The notes under the pieces: model-generated
The model's database searches: none
What the model saw: the letters and a program-made list of their open reading frames with translations, nothing else
What the model was told of the DNA's origin: nothing
Assembly: GCA_032622095.1 (NCBI GenBank)
Contig: CP136062.1
Span: forward strand, 152,018,875-152,082,874
Direction of reading: 5' to 3'
Length of the DNA stretch: 64,000 bases
From: Siphonodentalium dalli
Taxonomy: Eukaryota > Mollusca > Scaphopoda > Gadilida > Siphonodentaliidae
Shown: one piece after another, positions 35,690 through 47,510 of the stretch
Position numbering within the stretch: position 1 is the first letter of the stretch
Layout: each line of letters starts with the position of its first letter
Made by a program: the position numbers and the translations under genes

Positions 35690-36870
35690 GATAACTCAGA
35701 TATCGACACCGGTTACTCACAACCGTTGTCTATGCTATCACTGAGTGTTCAATCACAGTGTAGCTGAGATGTCATTAAGTGTTGAAATTTATACTGTGGT
35801 TACTTAATTCATACTACGGTTATTTAATTTGTTGAAGTCGAAACATTATTGGTGTCAGCCTGCAGTTTTTCGTTTCATTTCTATCATCGGTTTCTTGAGG
35901 ATTTTCGATTAAACCATGACTACATGTACATCAGAGGAACTGGTAAGAAATTCATTATTCCATATTTCAGTTTAAATATATTGCATTTTATATGTTAGTA
36001 TAGGGGTCTATAGTACACATATTCTGGTCTGTTAGCAAAACTATAATATTGTAGGATCTTGTTTCCTGTTTAAAACCAGCAGCGTGCAAATAAAAATTCC
36101 GAAAAAATCAACCAATGTTTACATTATAGATAAACTTGCGTCTTAAATTCAAGCGTATCCTTTGGTGTGAAGATGTGGTTTCATTTGTGAAAGATTTAGA
36201 TTTTGAAACAGTTTCAATGAAATGGTTCGTGTTGTATAATCGTTAATGCGACCAGCTTTCAGTTCGGGTAAGTTAGATGAGCAGGTGGTATTAAGAAGAA
36301 GCACCATTAATACTAATCTCCCGAGGAACTTGATAATGGAAATCATTAAACCCCGACACTGGTTACCCCCAATCATTGTCTACTACCACTGAGTATTATA
36401 TACATCGCGTTGAAGTTGAGATGTCATCAAGTGTTCGAGTTCATATACTGTGGTCATTTCTTTGGGCTATACGTTCACCGAGTTGCTTTATATGCACTCA
36501 TGTATTGCTGAATTTCACTCGGAAAAAACACGACTCTTTTATAACATGTTTATACTGTACCGTGTTAATTCACAAGAGCATTCAAGCGTGTCTATTTCTA
36601 GCTGCGTGGCTTGAAACACGGTGTGTTTCAAGAAATATCAACTCTATTCCCGCCGTGTTCCAAGCATGTTATTGTCGTGTTTGTCCGAGTTAGTTCCGTG
36701 TTCCGAGCCGCGGAAAACGTGTTTAAATGCTATGATGACATTATGGCATTTAAATGACGTTTGATATCAAGAAGAAGCGCCCGTAATCATAATATCGTGA
36801 CTAATAATGGAAATCATTAAATCCCGGCATTGGTCACTCCAAATCGTTGTCTCCTATAACTACGTATTTC
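35690..36870 (+). repeat. Three diverged repeats sharing a GGTTACTC...GTTGTCTA phrase
   Basis: Related phrases occur near 35690-35750 (CACCGGTTACTCACAACCG), 36335-36400 (TAATGGAAATCATTAAACCC) and 36800-36860 (TAATGGAAATCATTAAATCC). The first is followed by a TGTCAGCCTGCAG phrase and AACTGGTAAGAAATTCATT, which recur at 40075-40220. This block and 39530-40220 belong to one family. No open frame in it looks genuine. Confidence 0.5.
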
Positions 36871-37299
36871 ATCGCGTTGTCCTGTGTAGGTCCGGGGTAG
36901 AATATGCCTACCGCCCCATTGCGAGGGGTAAGAGTCCCCCCTAATGTACATGTCACCACACTTGCCGTGGGGTGTATCCCGTGGGGTGTGTAGGAGTCCT
37001 TGTGGGTACCAGGGCGGCCGTACCACGTGACGCTTCGATATGCGGATACGTCTTAGCTCATGGTCCACTTTGGTCCTACATCTCTTCAAGACGGGTAGTT
37101 GAGTTGACCCGGCTCAATCAATCGGCTAGTCACGCCTATCCACGGTGTTTCAGATTCATTTTTGTTGTCTGTTGTACCTTTCGTCTGATGTTTGAAGTAC
37201 TGTTTTCTGTTTTTTCACGTATCATCTTTCTTTTCTCTCCTGGCTGTTGAATGTTGAATACTGTCTCACTGTGGTGAGGTGCCGGGAGACTGCTACAGA

Positions 37300-37625
37300 C
37301 TTGACTCTTAAAATACTTTTGTATTTATCATTGATGATACACTTCAATGTATTGCTGGACAATTGAAATATCTCAAACCGATCAGGACTGGGGCAGTGAG
37401 TGGCTCTCTCCTGATTGAATGTTCAAAGAAAGTTCAATCTGATGCTTTGTTGTAATTAACAGCTATTGCACAAACACCAGTCTCGGTTGGTCCTCACAAA
37501 AAACATTGAATAGTAGCAGCAGAGCAGTTTTGAGATCCCGCGATATATCCGACTCTTCTGAATCGAATATAATGGCGGATTTGCGTTACAGGGAGTTACT
37601 GATGTTCGTAGATTTCCTTTTTTTT
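37300..37625 (+). pseudogene. LINE ORF1 (gag-like) remnant, N-terminal part
   Basis: Frames joined by one stop and one frameshift resemble ORF1 proteins of I/Nimb/Jockey-type non-LTR retrotransposons. From 37315 the frame reads through QLKYLKPIRTGAVSG and SLLIECSKKVQSDALL, then a stop. It continues as LTAIAQTPVSVGPHKK (37454-37505) and, one frame on, RAVLRSRDISDSSES (37524 onward). The last part corresponds to the region before the RNA-binding domain. The frame breaks off at about 37625 in a T run. ORF1 proteins bind the element's RNA. The 36870-37300 stretch upstream is GC-richer and may be the 5' leader. Family assignment is from memory. Confidence 0.7.
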
Positions 37626-38285
37626 TTTTTAGATTATTTAATGGCAATGAATTATATCTATACAATTTATACAAAGTTGACAAATGTATACATATTGAAA
37701 AAGCAATGTAAATAATTTTAGATGGAAAAGCGGTCGACATTAACATATCTCTGTGAGCTCACTATCTAAATGTGTATTTATAATCAAAAAAAGATTTAAC
37801 CAATAAGGTCTTAATATGGTTAGTCGGTGGTATTAATATTAATACATTTTATTATTAATACTGGTCAGACTCTATAATTAAATATATCATTACCAGGGAT
37901 AACACTTAAAGAAGGACAAAAAATGCCTCTTATTTCCATAGTGGTTCCCAATACTTATGATTGGTTCAATTACGAAGACTGTCCAGTCTTAAAAGGATAT
38001 GGTCAGTTGGATATAGATAAAAAACCAATATTAGGTACACATATATATGTATCACATTACTATGAAAATTTGTGTGCTTTATATGACTATATTTTAATCC
38101 TAACAACATGAAAGTATAAGAATACCAGTCTAGAAGCTTCAGCATAAGTTATGAGTCGTCATATATGGTATACATGTGCTAATTTGTGCAGTATAGCATA
38201 ATTTAAATGGTATGCATGGCTATATAATAGCTATATCTAGCTATAATATATGGTAAGATATGGCTAAGACAGTTGATGGACTAAC
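37626..38285. other. AT-rich insertion splitting the LINE ORF1
   Basis: Begins with a run of about 14 T and has no ORF1-like sequence in any frame. ORF1-like sequence resumes near 38290. A 62-codon frame (37923-38111) inside it shows no known domain. The origin of the insert is unknown. Confidence 0.5.
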
Positions 38286-38289
38286 AGTT

Positions 38290-39080
38290 CCTTTGCAGTT
38301 ATCTCTTGACTGTCAATCGGTGCGAACATCCGCCGGCATTGAAGGTTGGATATTTGAAGATAGATTTGTTTATGTATTGTTCCAAATTATTTACGATGTT
38401 TAAATTGTCAGGAGTATGGTCATGGCCAGGAACATTGTAAAATTAAAGGTATCATATATGCACACTCTTCTGTTTCTGGACATGACCATAATGATTGTTC
38501 TAAATGTAAAAACTCAAGGTTTACATGCTGCAGTGGATCGTTCATGCCCCATATGGGACTAAGATTTCAAAATTCAACGGTGTGTGGCTGAGAAACATCT
38601 ATTATATTTCCATACAAGGAAATTAGTTGGTGATAGACCCATCAATTCAACCAGTCATATATACTCTGCTGTCGTTTCTACAAACAAGTGTGTTGATGCC
38701 AGCACTCCGACAGAAAACAACCAGACCAACAGCATTCGTATATCACAACCGACATAAATTGACGTAACTGATCTAACTCCTGTCCCAGAACCTGTATCAC
38801 AGCCCATGGAAACGTCTACTGAAGATGCACCCGTTGCTCCCAAACAATCCACTCAAGTTGAGCCAGTTACTACAACACAGTTTATTCGTGTTGATACTAT
38901 TGCTCAACAACAAAAATCGCCTGTTGCTTCGAAACAAAATTCGCCAAAGTCTCTCCAACGTTTAGACTCTCAGAGAAAGAGGCTCCTATTTAAAAAAAAT
39001 TGACCAGATGCTTGATAAGAAACGTTTAACACCAACAGGCACCAAACAGTATTTGTGTATTGATGCTGTCGGTTGGTGAA
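38290..39080 (+). pseudogene. LINE ORF1 remnant, zinc-knuckle and C-terminal part
   Basis: After HPPALKVGYLKI a frameshift leads to RCLNCQEYGHGQEHC (38394-38438), a perfect C-X2-C-X4-H-X4-C knuckle. A decayed second knuckle follows (NDCSKC, then DRSCPIWD after a shift), then KIQRCVAEKHLLYFHTRK, the segment that follows the knuckles in I-type ORF1 proteins. A Pro/Gln/Thr-rich tail (38806-39000) ends, after a shift in a run of A, at a stop at 39076-39078. No endonuclease or reverse transcriptase follows, so ORF2 is missing on this side. Confidence 0.8.
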
Positions 39081-40440
39081 ATATGCCATTTTTCTGTCTC
39101 ACCCACCCGACCGTCAGCTTGACGCATTGATAAAGGTTCATGTGCGATTTAACAACTATTATAAATACCTTACGAATGCAAAATCTTACGTTCAATTCAT
39201 TTATTTCTCACTCCCTTAATAAAGGTATGGAGATAATTATATGTGTTAAAACGTACTTGAGGCCTTGGTAATTTCGCTTTATTTATTTGTTATTGAGTCT
39301 GTATACTTGTACTACTTTTATATGTGTTATAGTATGCTTGCACACTAGTCAGTTCTTGAATTTATATTTCTGAATCCAAGTGGAAATATTAATCTTGTGT
39401 GCTTTTATTTTTTAATAGCCCATTGATTTAATTGTATCCACTGTCTGATATATCTACACAGTTGCTTTGCTACTATCTTCTTTTTATATCTGATACCGTT
39501 CTTGGTCGTAATATGTCATAGCGTTGATTTCAGATGTCGTCACGTGTTTGGGTTCATACTGCGGTTACTTAAAGGCACGTGATGCCTTAGTTGTCGAAAA
39601 TATTCATATTTGTTCCAATCACCGTAAACAGAAAAACATTAAAACGCATACAGTTTCGTTCATATATACCATGACCATCGCGTAAACAGCATGTTATCAT
39701 AAAGACCTACTATATTTTACTTAAGCAAGAGCCTGATTGTGTTACAGAAGACAGCACAATGCTGCTGGCTAATCACACACAAATGGCATAAACGCTCTTT
39801 ATTCGTTCCATATCAGGAATTCACCAACAAAAAACGCTCTTTATGTTTACCATCATAATATAAACAAACACCAGAAAAGTAACTTTTTATGCTTTTGTTT
39901 ACAAAACAATGGTCAAAGATATGACAATAACATACTGTTTATGCGATATTTCTTAATTGTATACGGACAAAGTCTGTCTACATTTTGTTGTTCTTTCTGT
40001 TTGTGGCGGTTTTTGACGGGTGGAAATATTTTCACAGGATACTCACCGCCAAGGCCAACCGTACCTTTAATTCAAACTGCGGCTATTTCATTTGTGGAAG
40101 TTGAAACATTCTTGGTGTTAGCCTGCAGTGTTCGTTGACGAACTTTTCTTCAATTGGTGCTGATGATTTTCGAATAAATCCTTATTACCTCAGAAAAACT
40201 GGTGAGAAATTCATTCATTTTAAAATTCGATTGAAACATAACGCACTTTATGTCATTGTGCTAATTTTCCACCCTCGAAGAAATCACGGTGCCTTATATC
40301 TTGCATCTTGGGTTGAGATTATACAAAAACGCAATCGAAAAGTTATGATTTCTGAAGGGATGTTTCTGTATAGGCCTATATGTAGCTTACGTGAATATAT
40401 ATATTTATCTTACAATTTATCTATTTTCCTCAAGTACACG
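39081..40440. other. No recognised gene; repeat fragments
   Basis: 39530-39575 and 40040-40220 are diverged copies of the 35690-36480 family. 39786-39850 contains two copies of AAACGCTCTTTAT, one of them in a phrase that recurs inverted at 23595-23640. Nothing codes recognisably. Confidence 0.4.
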
Positions 40441-41455
40441 CGAAACGCTTTGGCTGTTTCCGATCTTATATCCTGCATGCCGACAAGTCGTATACATCCT
40501 CGATGGCAACAGTGACTGTGTGTGAGCTGACGAGAGACTCTCTTCGTTTGTAAACAAAATATGATTACCTATGTTGATGCGAATCTCCCCGCGGGCGAGC
40601 GACTGCCCCGGCGCCGGAAACCGACGAGAGCTGGAACCAGCATCAATTAGTCTTATTATTTTCGCAATATCGGGCTAAACATCTATTATATCCATTCAAT
40701 AGAGTCGTTTGCGATGATAATGTCGAAAACACTAAATAAAATCGATTGCATATCACAAAAAGTATTGTTGTGATTTAGTGTATATTATTATTCTGATCTA
40801 TTTTGATGACGTCAGTCTTGATGGTGACGCACCACGACGTCAACCGTACGTATATATATTATCGCGTTTTATTCCACACCCATTGACGTGAGGCACATGT
40901 ATTCAACGGAATCCCAGCCATTGAATACATAGTAGTGTATACCTCTAGTGGAATACAAGACGGAACTATTCTTGTTGACGTTGTCGCCAAGAAAGATGAC
41001 GTACATTACGCCGATCATCCGCTTCCGGTGATCCCCCCCATAATTACTGGCTTTTTGTCAGACTTAAATCACAATAAAGGTGGCTATAGTAACAATGGAT
41101 GTGACATTCATGGATTGAACTTATCTGACTGAACGGTGTAGAATAAATACAGAACACAACTTGCATCATAATCTCGAATCTTTTATCGAACTCGTTGCGG
41201 ACGGCGCAAAGTTATATTTCGCTCGAGCTACGCTCTCGCGAAATATATCCTTGCGCCATCCGCAACTCATTCGATAAAAGATTCTCGATTAAGATGCGCG
41301 TTGTGTTCTGTCTATATCTATATACACACACTGAAATAATCCTCATAAGATACTACCTTGTAGGCGATAGCATGTTGTGTGAATTGTAGGATAAACTTGT
41401 TACCACCACTTTGTGTGTTCCCGAGATAGGTATTCAAGTCTCGTTACCTTCTCGG
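40440..41455 (+). repeat. Duplicated block, copy 1 (with extra hairpin)
   Basis: Shares with 50240-50745, in order: GGCAACAGTGACT, CTTCGTTTGTAAACAAA, AACATCTATTATATCCATTC, GTCAGTCTTGATGGTGACGC, ACCACGACGT, CATAAGATACTACCTT, and ACTTTGTGTGTTCC with GAGATAGGTATT. About 460 bases (40860-41325) are present only here and include the long hairpin. Confidence 0.8.
41150..41310. repeat. Long near-perfect hairpin, stem about 70 bp
   Basis: CAGAACACAACTTGCATCAT plus AATCTCGAATCTTTTATCGA plus ACTCGTTGCGGACGGCGCAA and on to TATATTTCG (41221) pair with the stretch from CGAAATATATCC (41239) to TTGTGTTCTG (41310), with a few mismatches. The loop is about 17 bases, CGCTCGAGC-type. It is absent from the sister block at 50.2-50.75 kb, so it was inserted in one copy or lost from the other. 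Confidence 0.85.
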
Positions 41456-41522
41456 TGTCGCGTATATCGTCTCGTCCTGACGGAATTGACGGTACACGGC
41501 CAGGAGAAGGTAACGAGACTTG
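41435..41522. repeat. Perfect 19 bp inverted repeat
   Basis: CAAGTCTCGTTACCTTCTC at 41435-41453 and GAGAAGGTAACGAGACTTG at 41504-41522 are exact complements around a 50-base loop. The sister block has only a weak version of the left arm. Confidence 0.8.
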
Positions 41523-42224
41523 AACACGGATCTCGTTACAGAACACGTAACAATAACAGTTGTGGTCTCCATCACTTTTTCAACTCAGCAGGAGTGTTTA
41601 GCCGAGAAATTAGACGACGGAATTTCTCAAGCGTCGACTGCGAAAAAAAAAAATCGTTAATTTCAACGCAACCATTTCCTGAAAATTCATTAACTAAACG
41701 ACATCTTTGAAATAACACCAACTAAACGAGATTTGGCCAACCTGGGTAAAAAAAAAACATGCCCGTTTCAGCGAACCTGGATAAAACAAATTCCGATTGT
41801 GCGAAAATGCATGGGTAAATACAATTCCCGAAATCAAATTAACGACCAATTCTGCGTCACGCAGATTATTGATTTCGGAAGGTTACTGATTTCGAACATG
41901 GCAGCTTACTATGCATTTATTATTCCAGGCAGCCATTATTGAAAAGTATCCCGCAGGCCAAATCTCTGGTAAGTATTACGACATTACTCTATAACGAAAC
42001 AAGGGGTTATCTTCATAACAATAAAGTTTATAAGTTATTTTTTCTGGGCATAATATTCAAGAAAAGTCAAGAATTTGCGCCATCATGAAGGTGTGCCATC
42101 GTTTCTATAACACTGTATGCACACGGTAGATTGTAGCAGACTGTTGTGCGCCCAATCCATGCCACAGTCGTGGCACATTGTTGCATCAGTTTCAAACCAA
42201 CGATGCACTAAATCTCATGGATCA

Positions 42225-42560
42225 GCCTGTTCTCCCGCAAATCCAGCACATTATATGCTTATAATAGAACTCTTTTAGGTAGATAATCTTCTTAGACTCG
42301 CTTTATTTTGAGTCGATAATGTGCTGAAGATTAGAGAGATTTAGTCACATTATCGAAGCAGAATATGTGCGACAATGGCACAAATATGTCAACTCACGAC
42401 TTTTCAGATGTACGCTCTTTAACATGTGTGTTCACTATGGTCCACGGCATAAAACGAAATCCAGTATCTGCTTATTTCAGAATCAAATAATAACATTACC
42501 TATTTCACATTATATGTCGATCAAGTGCGTATATGCGCGAGGATATGTTGCAGGGATATA
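42225..42560 (+). repeat. Dispersed repeat family 3, copy in + orientation
   Basis: Order: CAGCCTGTTCTCC, GCTTATAATAGAACTCTTTT, AGGTAGATAATC, TCGATAATGTGCTGAAGATT, CAACTCACGACTTTTCAG, TGCTTATTTCAGAAT, ATGTCGATCAAGTGCG. It faces an inverted copy at 42880-43178. Confidence 0.8.
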
Positions 42561-42879
42561 TATATATATGTGTGTATTGATCTCATCCAATGCGCATATG
42601 TATAGTCAACAGGATACAATTAATTATACAGCACCATGTGTTAACAATTTGTTCTGCAATCGGCATATAATTGGAGATAGTGCAATAACGCGAAATTGGG
42701 TGACCCCCTTGGGCGCCATCTTGGATTTCGTCATCAATGCGACACTTGTTAAGTGGCAAACAATGGGAATTTTGTAGGGCAAACATCATTCTATACGAAA
42801 AATATAGCCACAAAAAATCCGCATAGGGGGATTGGGGGGGGGGGGGGGTCTACAGGCAGCCCAAGGTCCACTGTGATTA

Positions 42880-43178
42880 TTTTATTCTGAAATAAGTAGA
42901 AAATGGATTCTTACCCGTTATTTCGTTTTATGGCGCGGGCCACAGCGAAAACACTTGTTAAAGAGTGTATGCCTACAGTTGATTATTTATGTCATTGTCC
43001 GCACATAATTATCTTAGAATCGGTTCATTATGAGTCGATAATGTGAATAAAATGTTATGATTTTTAGCACATATAATAGACTCAAAATGAGGCGATTCTA
43101 AGCAGATTATCTACCTAAACATGTTCTATTATAAGCAGATAATGTTACGGTTTTCGAGAGAACAGGCTGCGCTGTTAG
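42880..43178 (-). repeat. Dispersed repeat family 3, facing inverted copy
   Basis: Reverse-strand match to 42225-42560, from TTATTCTGAAATAAG to GAGAACAGGCTG. The 320 bases between the two copies carry a G run (42836-42848). The pair can form a large stem-loop. Confidence 0.8.
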
Positions 43179-43889
43179 CTAGGACAGTCGTACCTAACAG
43201 GGTGGTGTGATCAAGTGATATCGGTTCCCATGCGAAATCTATTAATCTAGGTGTGTTCGCCAGTGCACAAATAATAACTATATTTCAGCGTACTAGAGTG
43301 TACATGTATGTTGCATTGGTCACGCTATTAAGAAATTGATGGTCAGTGACAACTTTTCAGACAACTAGCCCATAAAAGAAACGTTACGAATAATCAAAGC
43401 TATGACGGCTCTTTTATATATAAACCTGGCAATTTTTTTTAACAAAAGTGAGTACCTATCGTCGTCTAAAATCTCACATGATACCGCTACATGAGACCCC
43501 TATGTTGCACTCCAGGAATCACTGAACTAAATGGTTTCCCATAGGCGACAGTGTTAACGTTTCGACCGAATTATCTGAATGGAAGCCTACAGGCTATTCC
43601 AGTGATGTTTACCCAGCTAGATTGACACCAGTTGATCACGAAAATGCAAGAAAAATCATAGGTCATGTGTTTACTTTTTTAAATAAATCCCCAAGTTTAC
43701 GACAGGGCTATCCCACAGCCAAATTTGGTCTGGAAAAACCCAGAACTACAGCAGCTAGTTAAATAAATTTCCCACTCACAAACATCCATTTCCCCATTAA
43801 TTCACCAGTTTAAATTACTTAGATATGATGTACAAATCAAATAAACACGATGTCATCCTTTAATAACGTGTCACATGTATCAGGTGAAG

Positions 43890-44039
43890 GTCATTCTTCA
43901 GTTACCTTCACCTTTAGCATTCCACGGTGTACTCGCTCCCCGACTCTGGAACACATTTAGCTCCCTGATTCCTCCGAAGATTACCACCAGATGTCATTGG
44001 GAGCCATGGCGCCGATCATTTGTTAAAACGAGGCTGTGA
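43890..44039 (+). pseudogene. C-terminal remnant of a CR1/Rex-like LINE ORF2
   Basis: The frame ending at TGA 44037-44039 reads AFHGVLAPRLWNTFSSLIPP, then ITTRCHWEPWRRSFVKTRL. The APRLWN(S/T) motif and the following basic F-K/T-R-L segment are typical of the extreme C-terminus of CR1, L2 and Rex1-type reverse transcriptases (from memory). Nothing upstream of 43880 looks like reverse transcriptase, which fits the usual 5' truncation. The stretch 43179-43889 is otherwise unclassified. Confidence 0.55.
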
Positions 44040-44213
44040 TTTGTTCCTCGTATATTAATCAAAATTAAGCCAAGCTAGTAAAGAGAAGAGAAATAATAAT
44101 TCAAGTAAATGTGAATTTCAGTTAATGATTCATTTGGCACCAATAATCACACACACATGCGTTATGCTGAAAACAGCTAGCCACCACTTAGAGCCAATGT
44201 GTAAAATCAAATT

Positions 44214-44690
44214 TTAAAGGTACTCAACCCGTAAAGAGGGTCCCCATCTCAACAGATTCCAACAACAACAATCCGATCGGAGGGTCCTATATTACTATTT
44301 CTTTGGCTTTGGGTGTAAAAAATATTTGATTCGAGTCGAGGAACCCATCAAACAAAGCTCAGAGTTATTAGATATTGATTTTTGAAATTTGTTATAAACT
44401 CGAGATCCGTACTACTAACTGCCGTAATCTGCTCTGGATGTGTTCTCCAAATCTATTCAAACAGACAAGGATGGATAACTCTAAAATCAAGTGGTAATTT
44501 TAACGCAATTTTGACTGAGTTCTGGGCCAGATAGTATTCCCGATAATGAAAAATAATAGATTTCTAAAATCGATATCTAACAAATCTGAGCTTTGATGGG
44601 TGACTTCCTCGACTCGAATCAAATATTTTTGACCCCCGAAGCCATTGAAATAGTAATTGAGAGGTGTTTTATCGGGTTGAGTACCTTTAA
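44214..44690. mobile_element. Palindromic MITE, family 1, copy E
   Basis: TTAAAGGTACTCAACCCG to CGGGTTGAGTACCTTTAA, full length and nearly identical to 28361-28836. Bounded by TTTTAA/TTTAA. Confidence 0.9.
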
Positions 44691-46032
44691 TATAGTGTTC
44701 CCTGCGGCTCACACTTACCATTAGTTTGCTATATCCACATCTAAAATAGCATGCCAATGTGCAGTTCCATAAAAACAAGTAACGGTCCGGAAAGCTCCAG
44801 TCAAGTGGATTCTGGTTCTAATTTCGTCTTTCTAATAATTATAATCTCAAATGATTTCAATACATGTCAATTAGATTTCAATTATTTTGTCAATAAAATT
44901 CTTTCTAACAACATGCCCATTTCTGTTGGCTGAATAGTATTTCCATAAGGAGCACCATTATGTGACAAACCTAGTTATAAATGTTTACGATCTGACTCAA
45001 ATTGATGAGACTGAAGGTTATTAACTTGATAAATTTTGATTTACAATTACAATGGACCTTTCCACAGCTGTAAATAAAATAATTATTATAGCAGATATAT
45101 TCTACCAATCCGCGACTGAGCCGGTCGCTTGCGTCATTGAGAATTCTTTGTTCACCCTAATTTGTCTATAGATTACATATTTTCAAACAATTTTTGTTGT
45201 CAAATCATACTGTACTGACATTTATATTTATACAATAATTGTAGGAAATGTATCAATGATTATAATGATACAATTAATAAATTATAATGCTGTTTTTCAT
45301 TTTGTGTGAAAGTCGTCATATCGTCGTCATTAAGTCGTCAAGTAAAGACATAAATATTGTATGATCTCTGTTGTAAAACTAATTAAACTGTACTTGTATA
45401 CGCCAGGTCTTCAAGCAACCGTAAGCCTCTTCCAACTAATGCATATGTGTGGAACGCTTCATTGGATTGTATGCCCAACCCCATCATATGGTCCGAAATA
45501 TGGCTAGATCAGTCCCCCTAAAACCTAATTTTCGGGGGGGGGGGGGCTATAGAAATAACCTCCGTCCGTTCGTGCGTCCGTCATACAATATGGACACTTT
45601 TGTGAAATCAACTCATCCCACAGTTTCGATTGTAGAGAATTGAAACTTTGGGATATTCTTACCAATATATTGCCGATGTGCAATATGTATATATGGACGA
45701 CGGAATATTTTTCCAGTTATTCCCCTGTCTTGACTTAAAAGTTTTTTGTTTTTACCAAAGTTCAATTTTTTATCCTAAAATGCCAACCTCCTAAGAAAAC
45801 CATCTTTTTTCGGGGACGTGTGGGAGGCGACCGTTTATTTCACTACTATTTCCTCTTCAATGCGGAATGTCCAAGTTAGAAATGTCACTCTATTCATCTT
45901 TAGTTCTGAACGAACTTTGAACTTCTGCTATATTTCTTTTATCAGTTCTCTGTTAAAGTATATTTTGTCTTTAATTAAGCTGCTCGTGCCCACGCCCTAC
46001 TATGTATACTTTCACGATTGTCTCCCTTGCAG
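44691..46032. other. No recognised exon; upstream of the EF-hand exons
   Basis: I searched by eye for the preceding exon of the EF-hand gene (it must end on the first base of a Glu codon) and found no convincing one. A G run (45534-45546), then CCTCCGTCCGTTCGTGCGTC, is a scrap of the family at 54700-54800. Confidence 0.5.
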
Positions 46033-46176
46033 AATTGAGGGAAGCATTCAGGCTGTTCGATAGAGATGGCGACGGATCGATCACCTCGGAGGAACTGGGG
46101 ACAGTAATGAGAAATCTCGGTCAATTTCCTTCTTCAGACGAACTAAAAGACATGCTCAAGGAGATAGATATAGACG
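46033..46176 (+). CDS. Calmodulin-like EF-hand gene, internal exon encoding EF-hand 1
   Basis: Acceptor CTTGCAG precedes 46033 and donor GTATGT follows 46176. The 144-base exon enters in the last two bases of a Glu codon and leaves after one base of a Gly codon. It encodes [31 protein letters not shown] and [11 protein letters not shown]. Loop [12 protein letters not shown] has Asp at 1, 3 and 5, Gly at 6, Ile at 8 and Glu at 12, a canonical calcium site. The second loop begins at the end of the exon. A 144-base exon with this phase also occurs in vertebrate calmodulin genes (recalled), pointing to an ancient intron. The product is a cytosolic-type calcium sensor, not calmodulin itself. From memory its closest known type is the calmodulin-like group that includes Drosophila CG11638. 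The upstream exon with the start codon was not found. Confidence 0.88.
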
Positions 46177-46744
46177 GTATGTTGTCATAACAGCCCCGAG
46201 CGAAAACTTGTTCTTTGTCCCTGACTGTTATCACGCTTGGTATGGTAATCTTGTCGAGATTAGATTTTTGCAGGGACGTGGCGAAAGGGGGTTTGGGTGG
46301 GCGTTTAATTTTCATTAGTTGGATTTATTTTTACACCACATATAGGTTGAAATTGTTCTCATTGTATGATTTTCCAACCAATAGTTAGTCGGAAAATTGT
46401 TGATTTTAGACCAATAGTAGCTTATCTTTCAACATTTTGGAATGCAATTGCTATTAAATGGAACTTTTCCAACCTTATGGGGTGACAGTCGGAAGGTTCC
46501 AATCCAGTTTGGTGCAAATGGATTTTCGCGAAATTGGAGCACTTAGATCTGGAAATTCCAACGTGGACGGACACCCCCAACGGATATCATCTGGCCACGT
46601 TCTTGATTTTAGTCTATGCGATAAAATAGGATGAAACTTATAAGTGTGCGAATATGCTATTTTAGTCTTGTCTCTTTATATAGTTTCCGGGGCATATAAT
46701 AACAGATATGAGTCAAAGACACCTGTCCGGAAACACTTCTATTA

Positions 46745-47110
46745 ATTCAGCCTGTTCTCCAGAAAACCCGCACATTATCTGCTTATAATAGAACTTATTT
46801 TAGGTAGATAATCTGCTTAGAATCGCCGCATTTTTAATCGATACTGTGCTGAAAATGAGAGCGTTTTGTTTTACATTATCGGCTCATATAATGAGGCGAT
46901 TATAAGCAGATTATGTGCGGACAATGACACATATAAGCCAACTCACGACTTTTCAGGTGTACCCTCTTTAATGTGTTTACACTGTGGCCCGCGCCAGAAA
47001 ACTAAAAAGCGGATATGACTCCATTATCTGCTTATTTCAGAATAAAATAATCATATTATGTACCCATTTCACTTTATATATGTCGATTATGTGCATATTT
47101 GCGCGAAGAT
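46745..47110 (+). repeat. Dispersed repeat family 3, most complete copy, inside an intron
   Basis: From CAGCCTGTTCTCCAGAAAAC through GCTTATAATAGAACTTATTT, AATGAGGCGATTATAAGCAG and TGTGGCCCGCGCCAG to GCTTATTTCAGAATAAAATA. It contains its own inverted phrases (AGATAATCTGCTTAGAATCG against GCGATTATAAGCAGATTAT), so single copies also fold. It lies in the 2147-base intron between the first two EF-hand exons. Confidence 0.8.
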
Positions 47111-47510
47111 ACGTTGATCAGTTAATATTGATCTTGTATCGATATTTTCTTATATAATACAATAATCAAATGGGACATTGTTTCGTTACTATTTTTAGAA
47201 TTGTAGATAGAGTTATCTCACATAGTACGTTCCGACCGAACGCGAGCCGTAAATATTCCAAAATTGATGGTATATATATTATACCATAAAATTCGAAATA
47301 AAATCAATATTTATTATATAAAAGTGTTTCCAGAGAGGGGTCTTTGTTTCATATTTATTATTTGATAACTATAGGAAACCTATTACACAATGTTTTTGGC
47401 ATTGACGCCGTTATATCCCTTCCAACTTAGCATTTGTGATTAGTGTTAAATCCAGATGAACGAGTTAGTAATATATATACGATTGCGTTCAAATTGTGCA
47501 TATTACGACA

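Noticed and set aside
36376-36693. 105-codon + strand frame
   Set aside because: Begins within a dispersed repeat (35690-36870 family) and shows no domain.
42367-42777. 136-codon + strand frame
   Set aside because: More than half lies in dispersed repeat family 3; the other copies have stops at the corresponding place.
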